From Neotamlana laminarinivorans (lineage in GTDB: Bacteria > Bacteroidota > Bacteroidia > Flavobacteriales > Flavobacteriaceae): a stretch of DNA of 64,000 nucleotides. The notes under the pieces are model-generated. The model saw nothing but the letters and a program-made list of their open reading frames with translations, was not told the DNA's origin and ran no database searches. A program made the translations under genes and the position numbers. The stretch spans positions 186,001 to 250,000 of the forward strand of contig NZ_JAJAPW010000001.1 of NCBI RefSeq assembly GCF_020523925.1, given 5' to 3'. Positions within the stretch are counted from its first letter, which is position 1. Every line of letters starts with the position of its first letter. Positions 18,606-29,226 of this stretch are shown here, one piece after another.

Positions 18606-19157
18606 TTATAAATCGTCGGTAAAATGACGATTTTCTTTTTCTTGACTAAACTTTGAAGCATTGTATGCTTTTGAATCGCCTTTTGGAATAGATAGAGATT
18701 TCCATTCGTAACCCTTTAACAGTTTTCCAAGAAAAACAATTTGCCCAATATGATAACTGTAATGCGCTAGTTGTCTGTTTATAGCTTCAATTACTGTGTG
18801 ACCACCGTTTCTAATGTAAATTATTTGATTTAGATTGGTTTCATTTAAAGAAGAAATGGTTTTAAATAAACAAGACCAACCACTTTCCCAAGCAGCAATT
18901 AGTGCTTCATAAGAGATAAAGGAATCAATAAACTCTTCATCTCTATTGCGCCAATCTTTTTCGCCATCTTCAGTTAAAAAATTTGTTCAACGGCTTAACA
19001 TGTTGCCAGACAAATGTTTAACTATTACGGCAATGCTATTGGAGTTTTCATGGCTTTGCCATTGCGTATCGTCGAATGTTAATTGTTCAAGGGTTTTATC
19101 GCCTAAACTTTTATAATATTCAAATTGTTTTGTAATACTTGTTAGGTAACTTTCCAT
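18606..19157 (-). pseudogene. DinB-like DUF1572 protein, interrupted by an in-frame TGA
   Basis: From the ATG at 19157 the minus strand reads MESYLTSITKQFEYYKSLGD and onward for 56 codons to GNMLSR. A TGA at 18987-18989 interrupts it, and the same frame then continues without break for 126 more codons (TNFLTEDGEKDWRNRDEEF...) to a TAA at 18606. The joined product is about 183 residues, the normal length of this metal-binding four-helix family. The His ligands sit in VKHLSGNM and QLAHYSYHIGQ. Family members usually have Trp (TGG) just where TGA stands, so one G-to-A change explains the break. It may be a true null allele or a sequencing error. The gene sits between ndh and msrB. Confidence 0.85.
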
Positions 19158-19206
19158 ATCATATTTTAATGTAATAATGAAAATTAACAAGTAAAACGCT
19201 ATAAAA

Positions 19207-19683
19207 CTATTCTTTTGGTATAAATTTTAAGGCAGCACCATTTATACAATGACGTTTACCTGTAGTATCTCGAGGGCCATCATTAAAAACATGTCCTAAA
19301 TGCCCGCCACAAACCGCACAGTGTTCTTCAGTTCTAGCATAACCAATTTTATAATCTGTAGAAAAAGCTACATTACCTTTAATTTCTCTATCAAAACTAG
19401 GCCAACCAGTACCAGAATTAAACTTGTGTTGGCTTTCAAATAAAGGCGTATTACAACCTTTGCAAACATAGGTGCCTTCTTCTTTATTTTTGTTTAACTC
19501 GCTACTAAAAGCGCGCTCCGTTCCGGCTTGCCTTAATACATAAAATTCCATGTCTGTTAACTGAGCTTTCCATTCTGCTTCTGTTTTAGTAACCTTAAAA
19601 GTTTCTTTAGAGTTTTTGTTTTGCGATTCGCCTTTACAGTTAAATATTAGCAACGTTGTAAAAATGAATAATATCTTTTTCAT
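19207..19683 (-). CDS. msrB: peptide-methionine (R)-S-oxide reductase, lipoprotein
   Basis: MsrB reduces the R form of methionine sulfoxide in oxidised proteins. The 158 residues begin with a lipoprotein signal (MKKILFIFTTLLIFNCKGES), so the enzyme faces the periplasm. Two CxxC zinc pairs are present (CKGC and CAVC). The conserved FNSGTGWPSF is followed by the catalytic cysteine in RHCINGAALKF. The resolving cysteine position seems absent, as in many MsrBs. No msrA is adjacent. It lies upstream of the broken DUF1572 gene on the same strand, 49 bases apart. Confidence 0.94.
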   Translation of the reverse strand: MKKILFIFTTLLIFNCKGESQNKNSKETFKVTKTEAEWKAQLTDMEFYVLRQAGTERAFSSELNKNKEEGTYVCKGCNTPLFESQHKFNSGTGWPSFDREIKGNVAFSTDYKIGYARTEEHCAVCGGHLGHVFNDGPRDTTGKRHCINGAALKFIPKE

Positions 19684-19841
19684 GTAAATTATTTTTACGT
19701 TAAGTCGTATTTATGGATACAAAATAACAGGTTGAACTAATAATTTTATGTTTAATTTGAGTTGTGACTAATTAAGTTAAAATGTGTCATAAAATACGAC
19801 ATTGATTTACTATTTTTATAATCTATTAAAACCATATAATA

Positions 19842-20675
19842 ATGAATACAAAAAAAATATTAATAGCGGTGGGAGTACTTTTTTTAATGATTTCCTGTGC
19901 AACCAATCCGTTTACTGGTAAAAAAACAATGGCCTTTGTTTCTAACGACCAGTTGTTTCCATCATCTTTTTCACAATATAATCAGGTGTTAACAGAAAGC
20001 AAAGTTATTACAGGAACCTCTCAATCTGAAATGATAACTAGAGTAGGGCAACGTATAGCAGTTGCTGCAGAACGTTATTTAACAGCAAATGGTTTTGAAG
20101 GCTATTTAAACGATTATAAATGGGAGTATAAATTAATAGAGTCTGAGCAGGTTAACGCTTGGTGTATGCCAGGAGGAAAAATTGCTTTTTATACAGGTAT
20201 TTTGCCAATTGCAGATAACGAAACAGGTGTTGCTGCCATAATGGGGCACGAAGTAGCTCATGCATTAGCAAACCACGGGCAACAACGTATGAGTGCTGCT
20301 TATTTACAACAAGGTTTAGCTGTTGCAGGAAATGTAGCTTTATCAAGCGACCAACAAGCTTTAAGCATATTTAATCAATCTTTTGGTGTAGTATCCAATG
20401 TGGCAGGTATGTTACCTTTTAGTAGAAGTCATGAAACTGAAGCAGATAAAATTGGCATTTATTTAATGGCAATTGCAGGTTATAATCCAGATGAAGCTTC
20501 TGTGTTGTGGGAACGTATGAAAGCACATAGTGGAGGGCAATCTACACCAGAGTTTTTAAGCACTCACCCAAGTAACGATTCTAGAATAGCAAACTTAAAA
20601 TCTTTGTCACCTCATGCAAAAAAAGAAGCAGAAAAATATGGAGTATCTTCATTTAGACCGTTAGGAGACTTTTAG
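19842..20675 (+). CDS. M48 family metalloprotease, lipoprotein
   Basis: This is a 277-residue zinc protease of the BepA/LoiP-like group, with a lipoprotein signal (LFLMISCATNPF, Cys at about 20). The zinc motif HEVAHALANH is near residue 130. The third ligand is in the ETEADKIG motif about 65 residues later, followed by the family's STHPSNDSRI near the C-terminus. Relatives act in outer-membrane protein quality control, and that role is inferred here. It is transcribed alone and ends at a hairpin terminator. Confidence 0.9.
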   Translation: MNTKKILIAVGVLFLMISCATNPFTGKKTMAFVSNDQLFPSSFSQYNQVLTESKVITGTSQSEMITRVGQRIAVAAERYLTANGFEGYLNDYKWEYKLIESEQVNAWCMPGGKIAFYTGILPIADNETGVAAIMGHEVAHALANHGQQRMSAAYLQQGLAVAGNVALSSDQQALSIFNQSFGVVSNVAGMLPFSRSHETEADKIGIYLMAIAGYNPDEASVLWERMKAHSGGQSTPEFLSTHPSNDSRIANLKSLSPHAKKEAEKYGVSSFRPLGDF

Positions 20676-20700
20676 TTTAAAATATTTAATTACTTTAGAA

Positions 20701-20732
20701 GCTGTCAATAAAATACATTGGCAGCTTTTTTT
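20701..20732 (+). terminator. intrinsic terminator after the M48 gene
   Basis: A 9-bp stem, 20701-20709 (GCTGTCAAT) with 20717-20725 (ATTGGCAGC, one G-T pair), is followed by seven Ts. The next gene's ATG follows within 10 bases. Confidence 0.8.
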
Positions 20733-20740
20733 ATTTTATT

Positions 20741-22033
20741 ATGACAACACTTAAAAAAGGAAGTAAAAAACTTTTAAACGCTTGGGCCTTTTACGATTGG
20801 GCAAACTCAGTTTACACTTTAACTATTGCCTCTTCAATTTTTCCAATATTTTATTCAGCATTATTTATATCAGAAATAAAAACTATTGAAGCTTTTGGTA
20901 TAGAATTTAAAAGCACAGCTTTAATAACTTTTGTAACTGCTTTTACATTTTTAGTAGTTGCTTTTACATCGCCTATTTTATCTGGTATAGCAGACTATGT
21001 TGGTAATAAAAAGAATTTTATGAAATTCTTTTGTTATCTAGGTGGTGCAGGTTGTATTGGGTTGTACTGGTTTAGTTTAGATAGGATTTATTTAAGCGTT
21101 CTTTTTTATTTTATGGGTTTAATAGGCTATTGGGGAAGTTTAGTGTTTTATAATTCGTATTTGCCTGATATTGCTTTCGAGGAACAACAGGATAGTATAA
21201 GCGCAAAAGGTTTTAGTTTAGGCTATTTTGGTAGCGTTATTTTACTTGTAGTAAATTTAATAATGGTGATGAGTCAAGAGGATGGTGGTGCAAAAATGGA
21301 TATGATGCGTTACTCTTTTATTACTGTAGGTATCTGGTGGATAGGTTTTAGTCAATACAGTTTTTATTGGTTACCAAAAGGTGTTTCATCAGGAAATAAA
21401 ATTACTAAAGCAATATTATTTAATGGTTTAAAAGAGTTAAAACAAGTATGGAAACAACTTAAACAGAACTTAAGATTAAAACGATACTTATATGCTTTTT
21501 TTGTGTTTAGCATGGCGGTACAAACCATTATGTTGGTTGCAGTTTATTTTGGTGAAGAAGAAATTGCTTGGGGTAACGACGATGCCAAAACAACTGGACT
21601 AATTGGAAGTATTTTAATTATTCAACTTGTTGCAATTTTAGGCGCATTTTTAACATCAAAAGCATCATCTAAATTTGGAAATATAAAAACACTTATAATT
21701 ATAAATTTAATTTGGATGAGTTTATGTTTTTATGCTTTTTTTATGAAAACGCCTGTTCAATTTTATATTGCAGCCAGTATTGTTGGGTTGGTAATGGGAG
21801 GTATTCAATCTTTATCTCGATCTACTTATTCTAAGTTTTTGCCAGAGACCGAAGATTCAACTTCATATTTCAGTTTTTACGATGTTGCAGAGAAAATTGG
21901 AATAGTAATTGGCATGGTAATTTTTGCCTTTATTGACCAAATTACAGGAAGCATGCGTAACGGTATTTTATTTTTATTCATATTCTTTTTAATAGGTATA
22001 GTTTTGCTTTTACGCGTACCTAAAAGTGAATAA
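20741..22033 (+). CDS. MFS transporter, UMF2/Atg22-like family
   Basis: This is a 430-residue inner-membrane protein with about twelve hydrophobic segments. The N-terminal AWAFYDWANSVYTLTIASSIFP is the signature of the bacterial Atg22-like (UMF) branch of the major facilitator superfamily. A conserved loop (GIADYVGNKKNFMKFF) follows TM2. The LSRSTYSKFLP segment is also typical. The substrate is unknown; yeast Atg22 exports amino acids from the vacuole, but this cannot be carried over safely. It is convergent with the gene at 22041. Confidence 0.88.
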   Translation: MTTLKKGSKKLLNAWAFYDWANSVYTLTIASSIFPIFYSALFISEIKTIEAFGIEFKSTALITFVTAFTFLVVAFTSPILSGIADYVGNKKNFMKFFCYLGGAGCIGLYWFSLDRIYLSVLFYFMGLIGYWGSLVFYNSYLPDIAFEEQQDSISAKGFSLGYFGSVILLVVNLIMVMSQEDGGAKMDMMRYSFITVGIWWIGFSQYSFYWLPKGVSSGNKITKAILFNGLKELKQVWKQLKQNLRLKRYLYAFFVFSMAVQTIMLVAVYFGEEEIAWGNDDAKTTGLIGSILIIQLVAILGAFLTSKASSKFGNIKTLIIINLIWMSLCFYAFFMKTPVQFYIAASIVGLVMGGIQSLSRSTYSKFLPETEDSTSYFSFYDVAEKIGIVIGMVIFAFIDQITGSMRNGILFLFIFFLIGIVLLLRVPKSE

Positions 22034-22040
22034 GTTAATT

Positions 22041-22424
22041 TTAAAGACTTTTATTATAATTAGTTACAATATTTTCAGCCCAAATAATAGCTTCGTTTAG
22101 ATCTGTAAAAATTTCAAAAGGTTTATTTACAAATAATTTTTCCACTTCGGCATTATTTAAAGATAAATTATTACTAGATACCACAGAAAACCCAGCTAAG
22201 TTTGGTATTTGCGATGTTTTAGTGTAAACCACTGGATTTACAGCATAAGAATTTATTCTGTTAGAAATATACACAAAAGGTTTTGTAGGGTAGTAGGCAT
22301 CAGCAATATCTATTAAAATATTATTAGATGTTTCTGTAATGGTCTCGCCTTCATTTATTTCAACTATTAAATAGCTTTTATAAATTTTTACTGTTCCTAT
22401 TTCAAGATTTAGGGCTTTTATCAT
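22041..22424 (-). CDS. conserved hypothetical protein, possible STAS/SpoIIAA-like fold
   Basis: The product has 127 residues, is soluble, and has no signal peptide. Alternating strands and helices (EIGTVKIYKSYLIVEI, ILIDIADAYY, KPFVYISNRI, NEAIIWAENIV) are compatible with a SpoIIAA/STAS-like domain. Similar small proteins in Flavobacteriaceae have been given such labels. I see no phosphorylatable Ser motif or catalytic residues. Its ATG lies 13 bases downstream of the clpC terminator on the same strand. Confidence 0.65.
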   Translation of the reverse strand: MIKALNLEIGTVKIYKSYLIVEINEGETITETSNNILIDIADAYYPTKPFVYISNRINSYAVNPVVYTKTSQIPNLAGFSVVSSNNLSLNNAEVEKLFVNKPFEIFTDLNEAIIWAENIVTNYNKSL

Positions 22425-22437
22425 AACTTGTCTGTAA

Positions 22438-22469
22438 GAAAAAAGCCCAAAAGTACACTTTTGGGCTTA
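22438..22469 (-). terminator. intrinsic terminator after clpC
   Basis: Inverted repeat 22444-22455 (AAGCCCAAAAGT) with 22458-22469 (ACTTTTGGGCTT). On the minus strand it is followed by a run of seven Ts. It separates clpC from the hypothetical gene that starts 14 bases further. Confidence 0.8.
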
Positions 22470-22494
22470 CATAGAACTATAATTTAGGAATTTA

Positions 22495-25044
22495 TTAAGA
22501 TTCTGTAGATTTTTTAGCTTTATCAATAGAAATAACTAATTCGTCCTTGTTTTCATCAAAATCTAATTTTATGCCATCGCCTTCCTGTAAATTAGAAGCA
22601 ACAATTTCTTCAGCTAAAGTATCTTCAACATACTTTTGTATAGCTCTCTTTAATGGTCTTGCACCATATTGTTTATCAAAACCTTTATCGGCTATAAAAT
22701 CTTTTGCAGCATCGGTTAATGTTAAATTATAACCTAAGCCATTAATTCTGCTTAATAGTTTCTTTAACTCAATATCAATAATTTTACTTATGTCTTCTTT
22801 TTCTAAAGCATTAAATACAATTACGTCATCAATTCTGTTCAAGAACTCTGGAGCAAACGATTTTTTTAACGAATTTTCTATAACACCTCGTGCATTTTCG
22901 GCTTCTTGTGCTTTTTGTGATGCTGTACCAAAACCAATACCTGTACCAAAGTCTTTTAATTTTCTAGCACCAATATTAGAGGTCATTATAATAATGGTGT
23001 TTCTAAAATCAATTTTTCTACCTAAGCTATCGGTTAAATAGCCATCATCTAAAACTTGAAGTAACATATTAAATACATCTGGATGTGCTTTTTCAATTTC
23101 ATCTAAAAGCACAACAGCGTAAGGTTTTCTGCGTACTTTTTCTGTTAATTGTCCACCTTCTTCGTAACCAACGTATCCTGGAGGTGCACCCACTAATCTG
23201 GAAATTGCAAATTTTTCCATGTATTCACTCATATCTATTCTAACAAGAGAATCTTCACTATCAAATAATTCACGCGATAGTATTTTGGCTAATTGAGTTT
23301 TACCAACACCTGTTTGCCCTAAGAATATGAAAGAGCCAATAGGCTTGTTAGGATCTTTTAAACCTGCTCGGTTACGTTGTATAGCTTTAACTACTTTAGC
23401 TACTGCATCATCTTGACCAATTACTTTGCCTTTTATAAGGTTTGGTAATTCGGCAAGTTTGTTAATTTCGGTTTGTGCAATACGATTAACAGGTACGCCC
23501 GTCATCATAGAAATAACATCAGCTACATTATCTTCGGTTACAATTTCACGATGTTGTTTCGTGTCTTCTTCCCATTTTTCTTGAGCTATAGATAATTCTT
23601 TTTCTAAACGTTTTTCATCATCTCTTAAACGCGCAGCTTCTTCATATTTTTGTTTACGAACTACGGCGCTTTTAAGTTCTTTTATATCTTCAAGCTGTTT
23701 TTCTAACTCAATAATTTGTTTAGGAACATCAATGTTAGTTATGTGAACGCGAGAACCTGCTTCATCTAGAGCATCAATGGCTTTGTCTGGTAAAAATCGT
23801 TCAGACATGTACCTATTAGTTAATTTAACACAGGCTTCAATGGCTTCTGGTGTGTAATCAACGTTATGGTGTTCTTCGTATTTACCTTTAATGTTGTTTA
23901 ATATTTCAATAGTTTCTTCAACACTTGTAGGCTCTACAATTACTTTTTGAAAACGACGCTCTAAAGCACCATCTTTTTCTATGTATTGTCTATATTCATC
24001 AAGTGTAGTAGCTCCAATACATTGAATTTCACCTCTTGCTAATGCAGGTTTAAACATATTTGAAGCATCTAAACTACCTGTAGCGCCACCGGCACCTACA
24101 ATAGTATGAATTTCATCGATAAATAAAATAACGTCGTCATTTTTTTCAAGTTCGTTCATTACGGCTTTCATGCGTTCTTCAAACTGTCCACGGTATTTAG
24201 TGCCTGCAACTAAGCTTGCTAAATCTAAGGTAACAACGCGTTTATTAAATAAAATACGCGATACTTTACGTTTTACAATTCTAAGTGCTAAGCCTTCTGC
24301 AATGGCGGATTTACCAACACCAGGTTCACCAATTAGTAACGGATTATTTTTCTTTCGTCTACTTAAAACCTGAGATACGCGTTCAATTTCTTTTTCTCGA
24401 CCAACAACAGGATCTAATTTACCTTCCTCGGCTAAAGCTGTTAAATCACGGCCAAAATTGTCTAAAACAGGAGTTTTAGATTTTTTGTTAGACTTGTTTG
24501 ATGGTGTATTAAATACATCTTTAGAACCATCGTCGCCAGATGCTGTATCATCGTCTTGAAAAGACTCTGATTTAGGTTCTATATAATTATTATCATTATT
24601 TGTAATCATAAATTTAAATTGTTCTTTAACATTGTCGTAGTCAACTTTTAGCTTGTTTAAAAGTTTAGTAGTTGGGTCGTTTTCGTTTCGTAAAATACAA
24701 AGTAACAAGTGCGCTGTATTAATAGAGGTACTCTGAAAAAGCTTAGCCTCTAGAAATGTTGTTTTTAAAGCACGTTCTGCTTGTCTTGTTAAATGTAAAT
24801 TCTTTTTCTGGTTTGAAGCAACAGAAATACTTGGGTTTGCCGGACTTAAAATTTCAACTTTACGTCTTAAATGATTTAAATCAATATCTAGGGCATTTAA
24901 AATATTTATTGCTTTACCATTGCCATCGCGAAGTAAACCAAGCATTAAGTGTTCGGTACCTATAAAATCGTGCCCCAAACGCAAAGCTTCTTCTTTACTA
25001 AATGCGATTACATCTTTTACTCTTGGTGAAAAATTATCATCCAT
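22495..25044 (-). CDS. clpC: ATP-dependent Clp protease ATPase subunit ClpC
   Basis: This AAA+ unfoldase feeds substrates to ClpP. From the ATG at 25044 it has 849 residues starting MDDNFSPRVKDVIAFSKEEA, the usual ClpC opening; an in-frame upstream start would add 17 atypical residues. The Clp N-domain (about 1-140) is followed by a D1 ATPase with GEPGVGKS. A middle domain holds the UVR-like KQKYEEAARLRDDEKRLEKE. The D2 ATPase has GQTGVGKT and a C-terminal small domain ending DFDENKDELVISI. The UVR motif separates ClpC from ClpB and ClpA. No mcsA, mcsB or ctsR is nearby. Confidence 0.95.
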   Translation of the reverse strand: MDDNFSPRVKDVIAFSKEEALRLGHDFIGTEHLMLGLLRDGNGKAINILNALDIDLNHLRRKVEILSPANPSISVASNQKKNLHLTRQAERALKTTFLEAKLFQSTSINTAHLLLCILRNENDPTTKLLNKLKVDYDNVKEQFKFMITNNDNNYIEPKSESFQDDDTASGDDGSKDVFNTPSNKSNKKSKTPVLDNFGRDLTALAEEGKLDPVVGREKEIERVSQVLSRRKKNNPLLIGEPGVGKSAIAEGLALRIVKRKVSRILFNKRVVTLDLASLVAGTKYRGQFEERMKAVMNELEKNDDVILFIDEIHTIVGAGGATGSLDASNMFKPALARGEIQCIGATTLDEYRQYIEKDGALERRFQKVIVEPTSVEETIEILNNIKGKYEEHHNVDYTPEAIEACVKLTNRYMSERFLPDKAIDALDEAGSRVHITNIDVPKQIIELEKQLEDIKELKSAVVRKQKYEEAARLRDDEKRLEKELSIAQEKWEEDTKQHREIVTEDNVADVISMMTGVPVNRIAQTEINKLAELPNLIKGKVIGQDDAVAKVVKAIQRNRAGLKDPNKPIGSFIFLGQTGVGKTQLAKILSRELFDSEDSLVRIDMSEYMEKFAISRLVGAPPGYVGYEEGGQLTEKVRRKPYAVVLLDEIEKAHPDVFNMLLQVLDDGYLTDSLGRKIDFRNTIIIMTSNIGARKLKDFGTGIGFGTASQKAQEAENARGVIENSLKKSFAPEFLNRIDDVIVFNALEKEDISKIIDIELKKLLSRINGLGYNLTLTDAAKDFIADKGFDKQYGARPLKRAIQKYVEDTLAEEIVASNLQEGDGIKLDFDENKDELVISIDKAKKSTES

Positions 25045-25304
25045 ATCTTGTGTCCTTTCTGCATTAAAAATAATAAAACATTTTACTAAAGGCAAAAACT
25101 ATACCTAAAAATGTCTGTTTGTTGCTAATTGACGAAAAATTATTGAAATAATCAAAATCTTTAACGAGATACTTATTAACCAAAATTAGAATTATAATTG
25201 TTAATAAAAAAAAGGTAAAAAAGAGCCTTTATAGCTTATTAAAACTGATGAAATACTTATATTAGCACGTTTTGAAATTCAGATAAAATTAAATTAAATT
25301 ATAT

Positions 25305-27863
25305 ATGGCAGAAGGAGAAAAACTCATCCCTATTAACATAGAAGATGAGATGAAATCGGCTTACATTGATTATTCAATGTCGGTCATTGTGTCACGTGCG
25401 TTACCAGATGTAAGAGATGGATTTAAACCAGTACACCGTCGTGTACTTTATGGTATGCATACCTTAGGAGTAAGATCTAATGTAGCTTATAAAAAATCGG
25501 CAACCATAGTAGGAGAAGTATTAGGTAAATACCACCCACATGGAGATTCATCGGTTTACGATACTATGGTGCGTATGGCGCAGGATTGGAGTTTACGATA
25601 CTTATTGGTAGATGGACAAGGAAATTATGGTTCTATTGACGGAGATAACCCTGCAGCAATGCGTTATACCGAGGCTAGAATGCAGAAAATTTCTGAGGAC
25701 ATGTTGGCAGATATCGATAAAGATACTGTAGACCATAAGTTAAATTTCTCTGACGAATATAAAGAACCAACCGTTTTACCAACTAAAATACCAACGTTAT
25801 TGGTTAATGGTGCCTCAGGTATTGCCGTTGGTATGGCTACAAATATGCCACCTCATAACTTAACTGAAGTTGTTGATGGAACCATTGCTTATATTGATAA
25901 TACCGATATTGAAATAAGCGAATTAATGCAGCATATAAAAGCTCCAGATTTTCCTACCGGAGGAACCATTTATGGGTACGATGGAGTAAAAGAAGCTTTT
26001 GAAACTGGCCGCGGACGAATTGTAATGCGAGGTAAAGCCATTATTGAAGAAGTAAATGGTAGAGAGTGTATAATAGTTACCGAAATACCTTACCAAGTTA
26101 ATAAGGCCGATATGATTAAAAAAACGGCCGATTTAGTTAACGATAAAAAACTAGAAGGAATATCAACTATTCGTGATGAGTCCGATAGAAATGGTATGCG
26201 CGTAGTTTACGTTTTAAAGCGTGATGCAATACCAAATATTGTACTAAATAAACTTTATAAATACACAGCCTTACAGTCATCTTTTAGTGTAAATAATATT
26301 GCTTTAGTAAATGGGCGTCCGCAGTTATTAAACCTAAAACAACTTATACACTATTTTGTAGAACACAGGCATGAAGTTGTTACTAGGCGTACACAATACG
26401 AATTACGCAAAGCGGAAGAACGTGCACATATTTTAGAGGGTTTAATTATTGCATCAGATAATATAGATGAAGTAATTGCGCTTATTCGTGCCTCATCAAA
26501 TGCAGATGAAGCTAGAAATAAATTAATTGAACGTTTTGAGTTAACCGAAATTCAAGCACGTGCTATTGTAGAAATGAGATTACGTCAACTTACAGGACTA
26601 GAGCAAGATAAATTGCGCACAGAGTATGAAGAGTTGATGAAAACCATTGAAGATTTAAAAGACATTCTTGCAAAGAAAGAGCGAAGAATGGATATTATAA
26701 AAGAAGAATTAACCATTGTAAGAGATAAGTATGGAGACGAGCGTCGCTCGGTTATCGAATATGCAGGCGGAAGCTTGAGTATTGAAGATATGATTCCTAA
26801 CGAAAAAGTAGTTATTACAATTTCTCATGCAGGTTATATTAAACGTACTTCGCTTAACGAATATAAAACACAAAATAGAGGTGGTGTTGGCCAAAAAGCA
26901 TCAACAACTAGAAATGAAGATTTCTTAGAGCACTTATTCGTGGGTACAAACCATCAATATATGTTATTCTTTACCCAAAAAGGAAAATGTTTCTGGATGC
27001 GTGTTTACGAAATACCGGAAGGAAGTAAAACCTCAAAAGGTAGAGCTATACAAAACCTAATAAATATTGAGCAAGACGATAAAGTAATGGCCTTTATTTG
27101 TACTCAAGATTTAAAAGACGAAGAATATATTAATAGCCATTATGTAATTATGGCAACCAAAAATGGGCAAGTAAAGAAAACTGCTCTAGAGCAGTATTCG
27201 CGTCCGCGTACCAACGGTATTAACGCCATTACAATTAAAGATAACGATGAGTTACTTGAAGCAAAATTAACTACAGGTAACAGTCAAGTTATGTTAGCAC
27301 TTAAATCGGGTAAAGCCATTCGTTTTGAGGAAGCTAAAACTAGACCAATGGGGCGTGGTGCTTCTGGGGTAAGAGGTATAACTTTAGCCCACGATAAGGA
27401 TGAGGTTATTGGTATGGTAACCGTAGAAAATCCGCAAGAAGAAACAGTTTTAGTCGTAACAGAAAACGGTTACGGAAAACGTACATTTATTGATGATCCA
27501 GAAGATGGAGAAGCAGTTTACCGTATAACAAACCGAGGAGGTAAAGGTGTTAAAACTATATCAATTAGCGAAAAAACAGGCGATTTAGTAGCTATAAAAA
27601 GTGTGACAGATAACGATGATTTAATGATTATTAACAAATCTGGTATAGCTATACGTCTAGCTGTTGAAAATTTACGTACAATGGGTAGGGCAACACAAGG
27701 AGTAAAACTTATAAATCTTAAAGGTAAAGATTCTATTGCTGCTGTTGCTAAAGTTATGCATGATGAAGATGAAGTTGTAGAAGATGAAAATGCAGAAGGA
27801 ATAGAGAATACAGGAGAAGTTCAAGATGGCACAACTCTTGATAATTCATCCACAGAAGAGTAA
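25305..27863 (+). CDS. gyrA: DNA gyrase subunit A
   Basis: This type II topoisomerase subunit cuts and rejoins DNA during negative supercoiling. It has 852 residues. The active-site tyrosine is in [10 protein letters not shown] (Tyr121). The quinolone-resistance region reads [10 protein letters not shown], with the drug-sensitive Ser (82) and Asp (86). The C-terminal beta-pinwheel contains the GyrA-box-like [10 protein letters not shown] (about 525-535), which supports gyrase over ParC. The tail is acidic. The 260 bases upstream, divergent from clpC, hold its promoter, but I see no exact TAnnTTTG match there. A TPR protein gene follows 28 bases after the stop. Confidence 0.97.
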   Translation: MAEGEKLIPINIEDEMKSAYIDYSMSVIVSRALPDVRDGFKPVHRRVLYGMHTLGVRSNVAYKKSATIVGEVLGKYHPHGDSSVYDTMVRMAQDWSLRYLLVDGQGNYGSIDGDNPAAMRYTEARMQKISEDMLADIDKDTVDHKLNFSDEYKEPTVLPTKIPTLLVNGASGIAVGMATNMPPHNLTEVVDGTIAYIDNTDIEISELMQHIKAPDFPTGGTIYGYDGVKEAFETGRGRIVMRGKAIIEEVNGRECIIVTEIPYQVNKADMIKKTADLVNDKKLEGISTIRDESDRNGMRVVYVLKRDAIPNIVLNKLYKYTALQSSFSVNNIALVNGRPQLLNLKQLIHYFVEHRHEVVTRRTQYELRKAEERAHILEGLIIASDNIDEVIALIRASSNADEARNKLIERFELTEIQARAIVEMRLRQLTGLEQDKLRTEYEELMKTIEDLKDILAKKERRMDIIKEELTIVRDKYGDERRSVIEYAGGSLSIEDMIPNEKVVITISHAGYIKRTSLNEYKTQNRGGVGQKASTTRNEDFLEHLFVGTNHQYMLFFTQKGKCFWMRVYEIPEGSKTSKGRAIQNLINIEQDDKVMAFICTQDLKDEEYINSHYVIMATKNGQVKKTALEQYSRPRTNGINAITIKDNDELLEAKLTTGNSQVMLALKSGKAIRFEEAKTRPMGRGASGVRGITLAHDKDEVIGMVTVENPQEETVLVVTENGYGKRTFIDDPEDGEAVYRITNRGGKGVKTISISEKTGDLVAIKSVTDNDDLMIINKSGIAIRLAVENLRTMGRATQGVKLINLKGKDSIAAVAKVMHDEDEVVEDENAEGIENTGEVQDGTTLDNSSTEE

Positions 27864-27891
27864 AACCTTAATAAACTTAATATTAAAAAAA

Positions 27892-29145
27892 ATGAAAAAA
27901 CAATTAATTTTTGCTTTAGCCTTATCAATGGGTGCCTTTTCATTTGCACAGAAAAAAGAATTGAAGGCAGCAGAAAAAGCAATTAAAAGTTCAAATTTTG
28001 CTGAAGCTAAAACCGCTTTATCAGCAGTAGAGCCTATGATGGGTTCTTTAGATGAAAAATTAAAATCAAAATATTACTTACTAAAAGCTCAAGCGTTATA
28101 CTCTAACGGTAGCGCAACTGCTGCTGATATTGATTCTGCTATTGAAAATTTAGATAAAGTAGGGTCTGTTAGTGCTCCTGCTGCGGCAGAACTAAAATCT
28201 ACAATGGTTGAAAACTTTTTAACAAAAGGAAACGAAGCCTATGAGGGGCAAGATTTTAAAGCGGCCTCTACAAATTTTGAAAGAGCTTATAATTTAAAGC
28301 AAACAGATACTGTATTTTTGTACTATGCAGCAGCAACTGCAGTAAATGTACAAGAGTATGATAGAGCTTTAACTTTGTACGAAAAACTTAAAGATTTAGG
28401 ATATACAGGCATAAAAACAGAATATTTTGCAACCAACGTTGAAACTGGTAAAGAAGAAATTTTAGGAGATAAAAATACTCAAAATTTATATGTAAAAGCT
28501 AAAAGTCATATAAAGCCAGGAGAGCGTAAAACTGAATCGAAATATCCAGAAATTGTAAAAAACATAGCTTTAATTTATGTAAGTAAAGGTGACAATGATA
28601 AGGCTTTAGAAGCTATGGCAGAAGCCAGATCCAAAAATCCAGAAGATGTTAATCTTATTTTAAACGAAGCTAACATTTATTACAAAACTGGAAATACAGA
28701 AAAGTTTAAAGAATTATTAAAGCAAGCTATTTCTCTAGATCCTAATAACCCAGAATTACGTTATAACTTAGGTGTTATCGCGGCAGAATCAGGTGATGCT
28801 GTAGAAGCAAAAAAACAATATGAAAAAGCTGTAGAGTTAAATCCAAATTATGTAAATGCATATATTAACTTATCTGCATTAGTATTAGACCAAGAAGCAC
28901 CACTTGTTGAGGAAATGAATGGTTTAGGTACTTCTGCTGCCGATGATAAACGTTATGAAGAATTACGTTTAAAAAGACAACAATTATACAAAGACGCTAT
29001 TCCTTATTTATCTAAAGCTTTGGAATTAGATGAGTCTAATATAAATGCTGCAAAGACTTTAATGAATATTTATAGTATTATTGGGGAAACCGATAAATAT
29101 AAAACCTTAAAAGCTAAGGTAGAGACTATGGAAGCTGGTCAATAA
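27892..29145 (+). CDS. secreted tetratricopeptide-repeat protein
   Basis: This 417-residue periplasmic protein starts at the ATG at 27892, giving a clean signal peptide (MKKQLIFALALSMGAFSFAQ). A longer frame overlapping gyrA is not the real start. Several TPR units are visible, for example GNEAYEGQDFKAASTNFERA, KGDNDKALEAMAEARSKNP and SGDAVEAKKQYEKAVELNP. TPR proteins mediate protein contacts; the partner is unknown. Its place after gyrA is common in Flavobacteriaceae, probably with readthrough from gyrA. A strong terminator follows. Confidence 0.88.
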   Translation: MKKQLIFALALSMGAFSFAQKKELKAAEKAIKSSNFAEAKTALSAVEPMMGSLDEKLKSKYYLLKAQALYSNGSATAADIDSAIENLDKVGSVSAPAAAELKSTMVENFLTKGNEAYEGQDFKAASTNFERAYNLKQTDTVFLYYAAATAVNVQEYDRALTLYEKLKDLGYTGIKTEYFATNVETGKEEILGDKNTQNLYVKAKSHIKPGERKTESKYPEIVKNIALIYVSKGDNDKALEAMAEARSKNPEDVNLILNEANIYYKTGNTEKFKELLKQAISLDPNNPELRYNLGVIAAESGDAVEAKKQYEKAVELNPNYVNAYINLSALVLDQEAPLVEEMNGLGTSAADDKRYEELRLKRQQLYKDAIPYLSKALELDESNINAAKTLMNIYSIIGETDKYKTLKAKVETMEAGQ

Positions 29146-29167
29146 TTATAGATAATTATTACAAATA

Positions 29168-29205
29168 AAAAAAGGTCGTTAAGCATTTGCTTAACGACCT
29201 TTTTT
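29168..29205. terminator. bidirectional terminator between the TPR gene and purA
   Basis: A 17-bp perfect stem, 29168-29184 with 29189-29205, closes a 4-base loop (core GGTCGTTAAGC). A and T runs on both sides let it stop both converging genes. Confidence 0.88.
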
Positions 29206-29226
29206 TATTTAAACTACTATATTATA

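Noticed and set aside
22495-25095. ClpC start at 25095
   Set aside because: The family N-terminus (MDDNFSPRV) begins at 25044; the upstream segment is not conserved in type.
27826-29145. TPR protein start overlapping gyrA
   Set aside because: The signal peptide begins at the ATG at 27892, after the gyrA stop.
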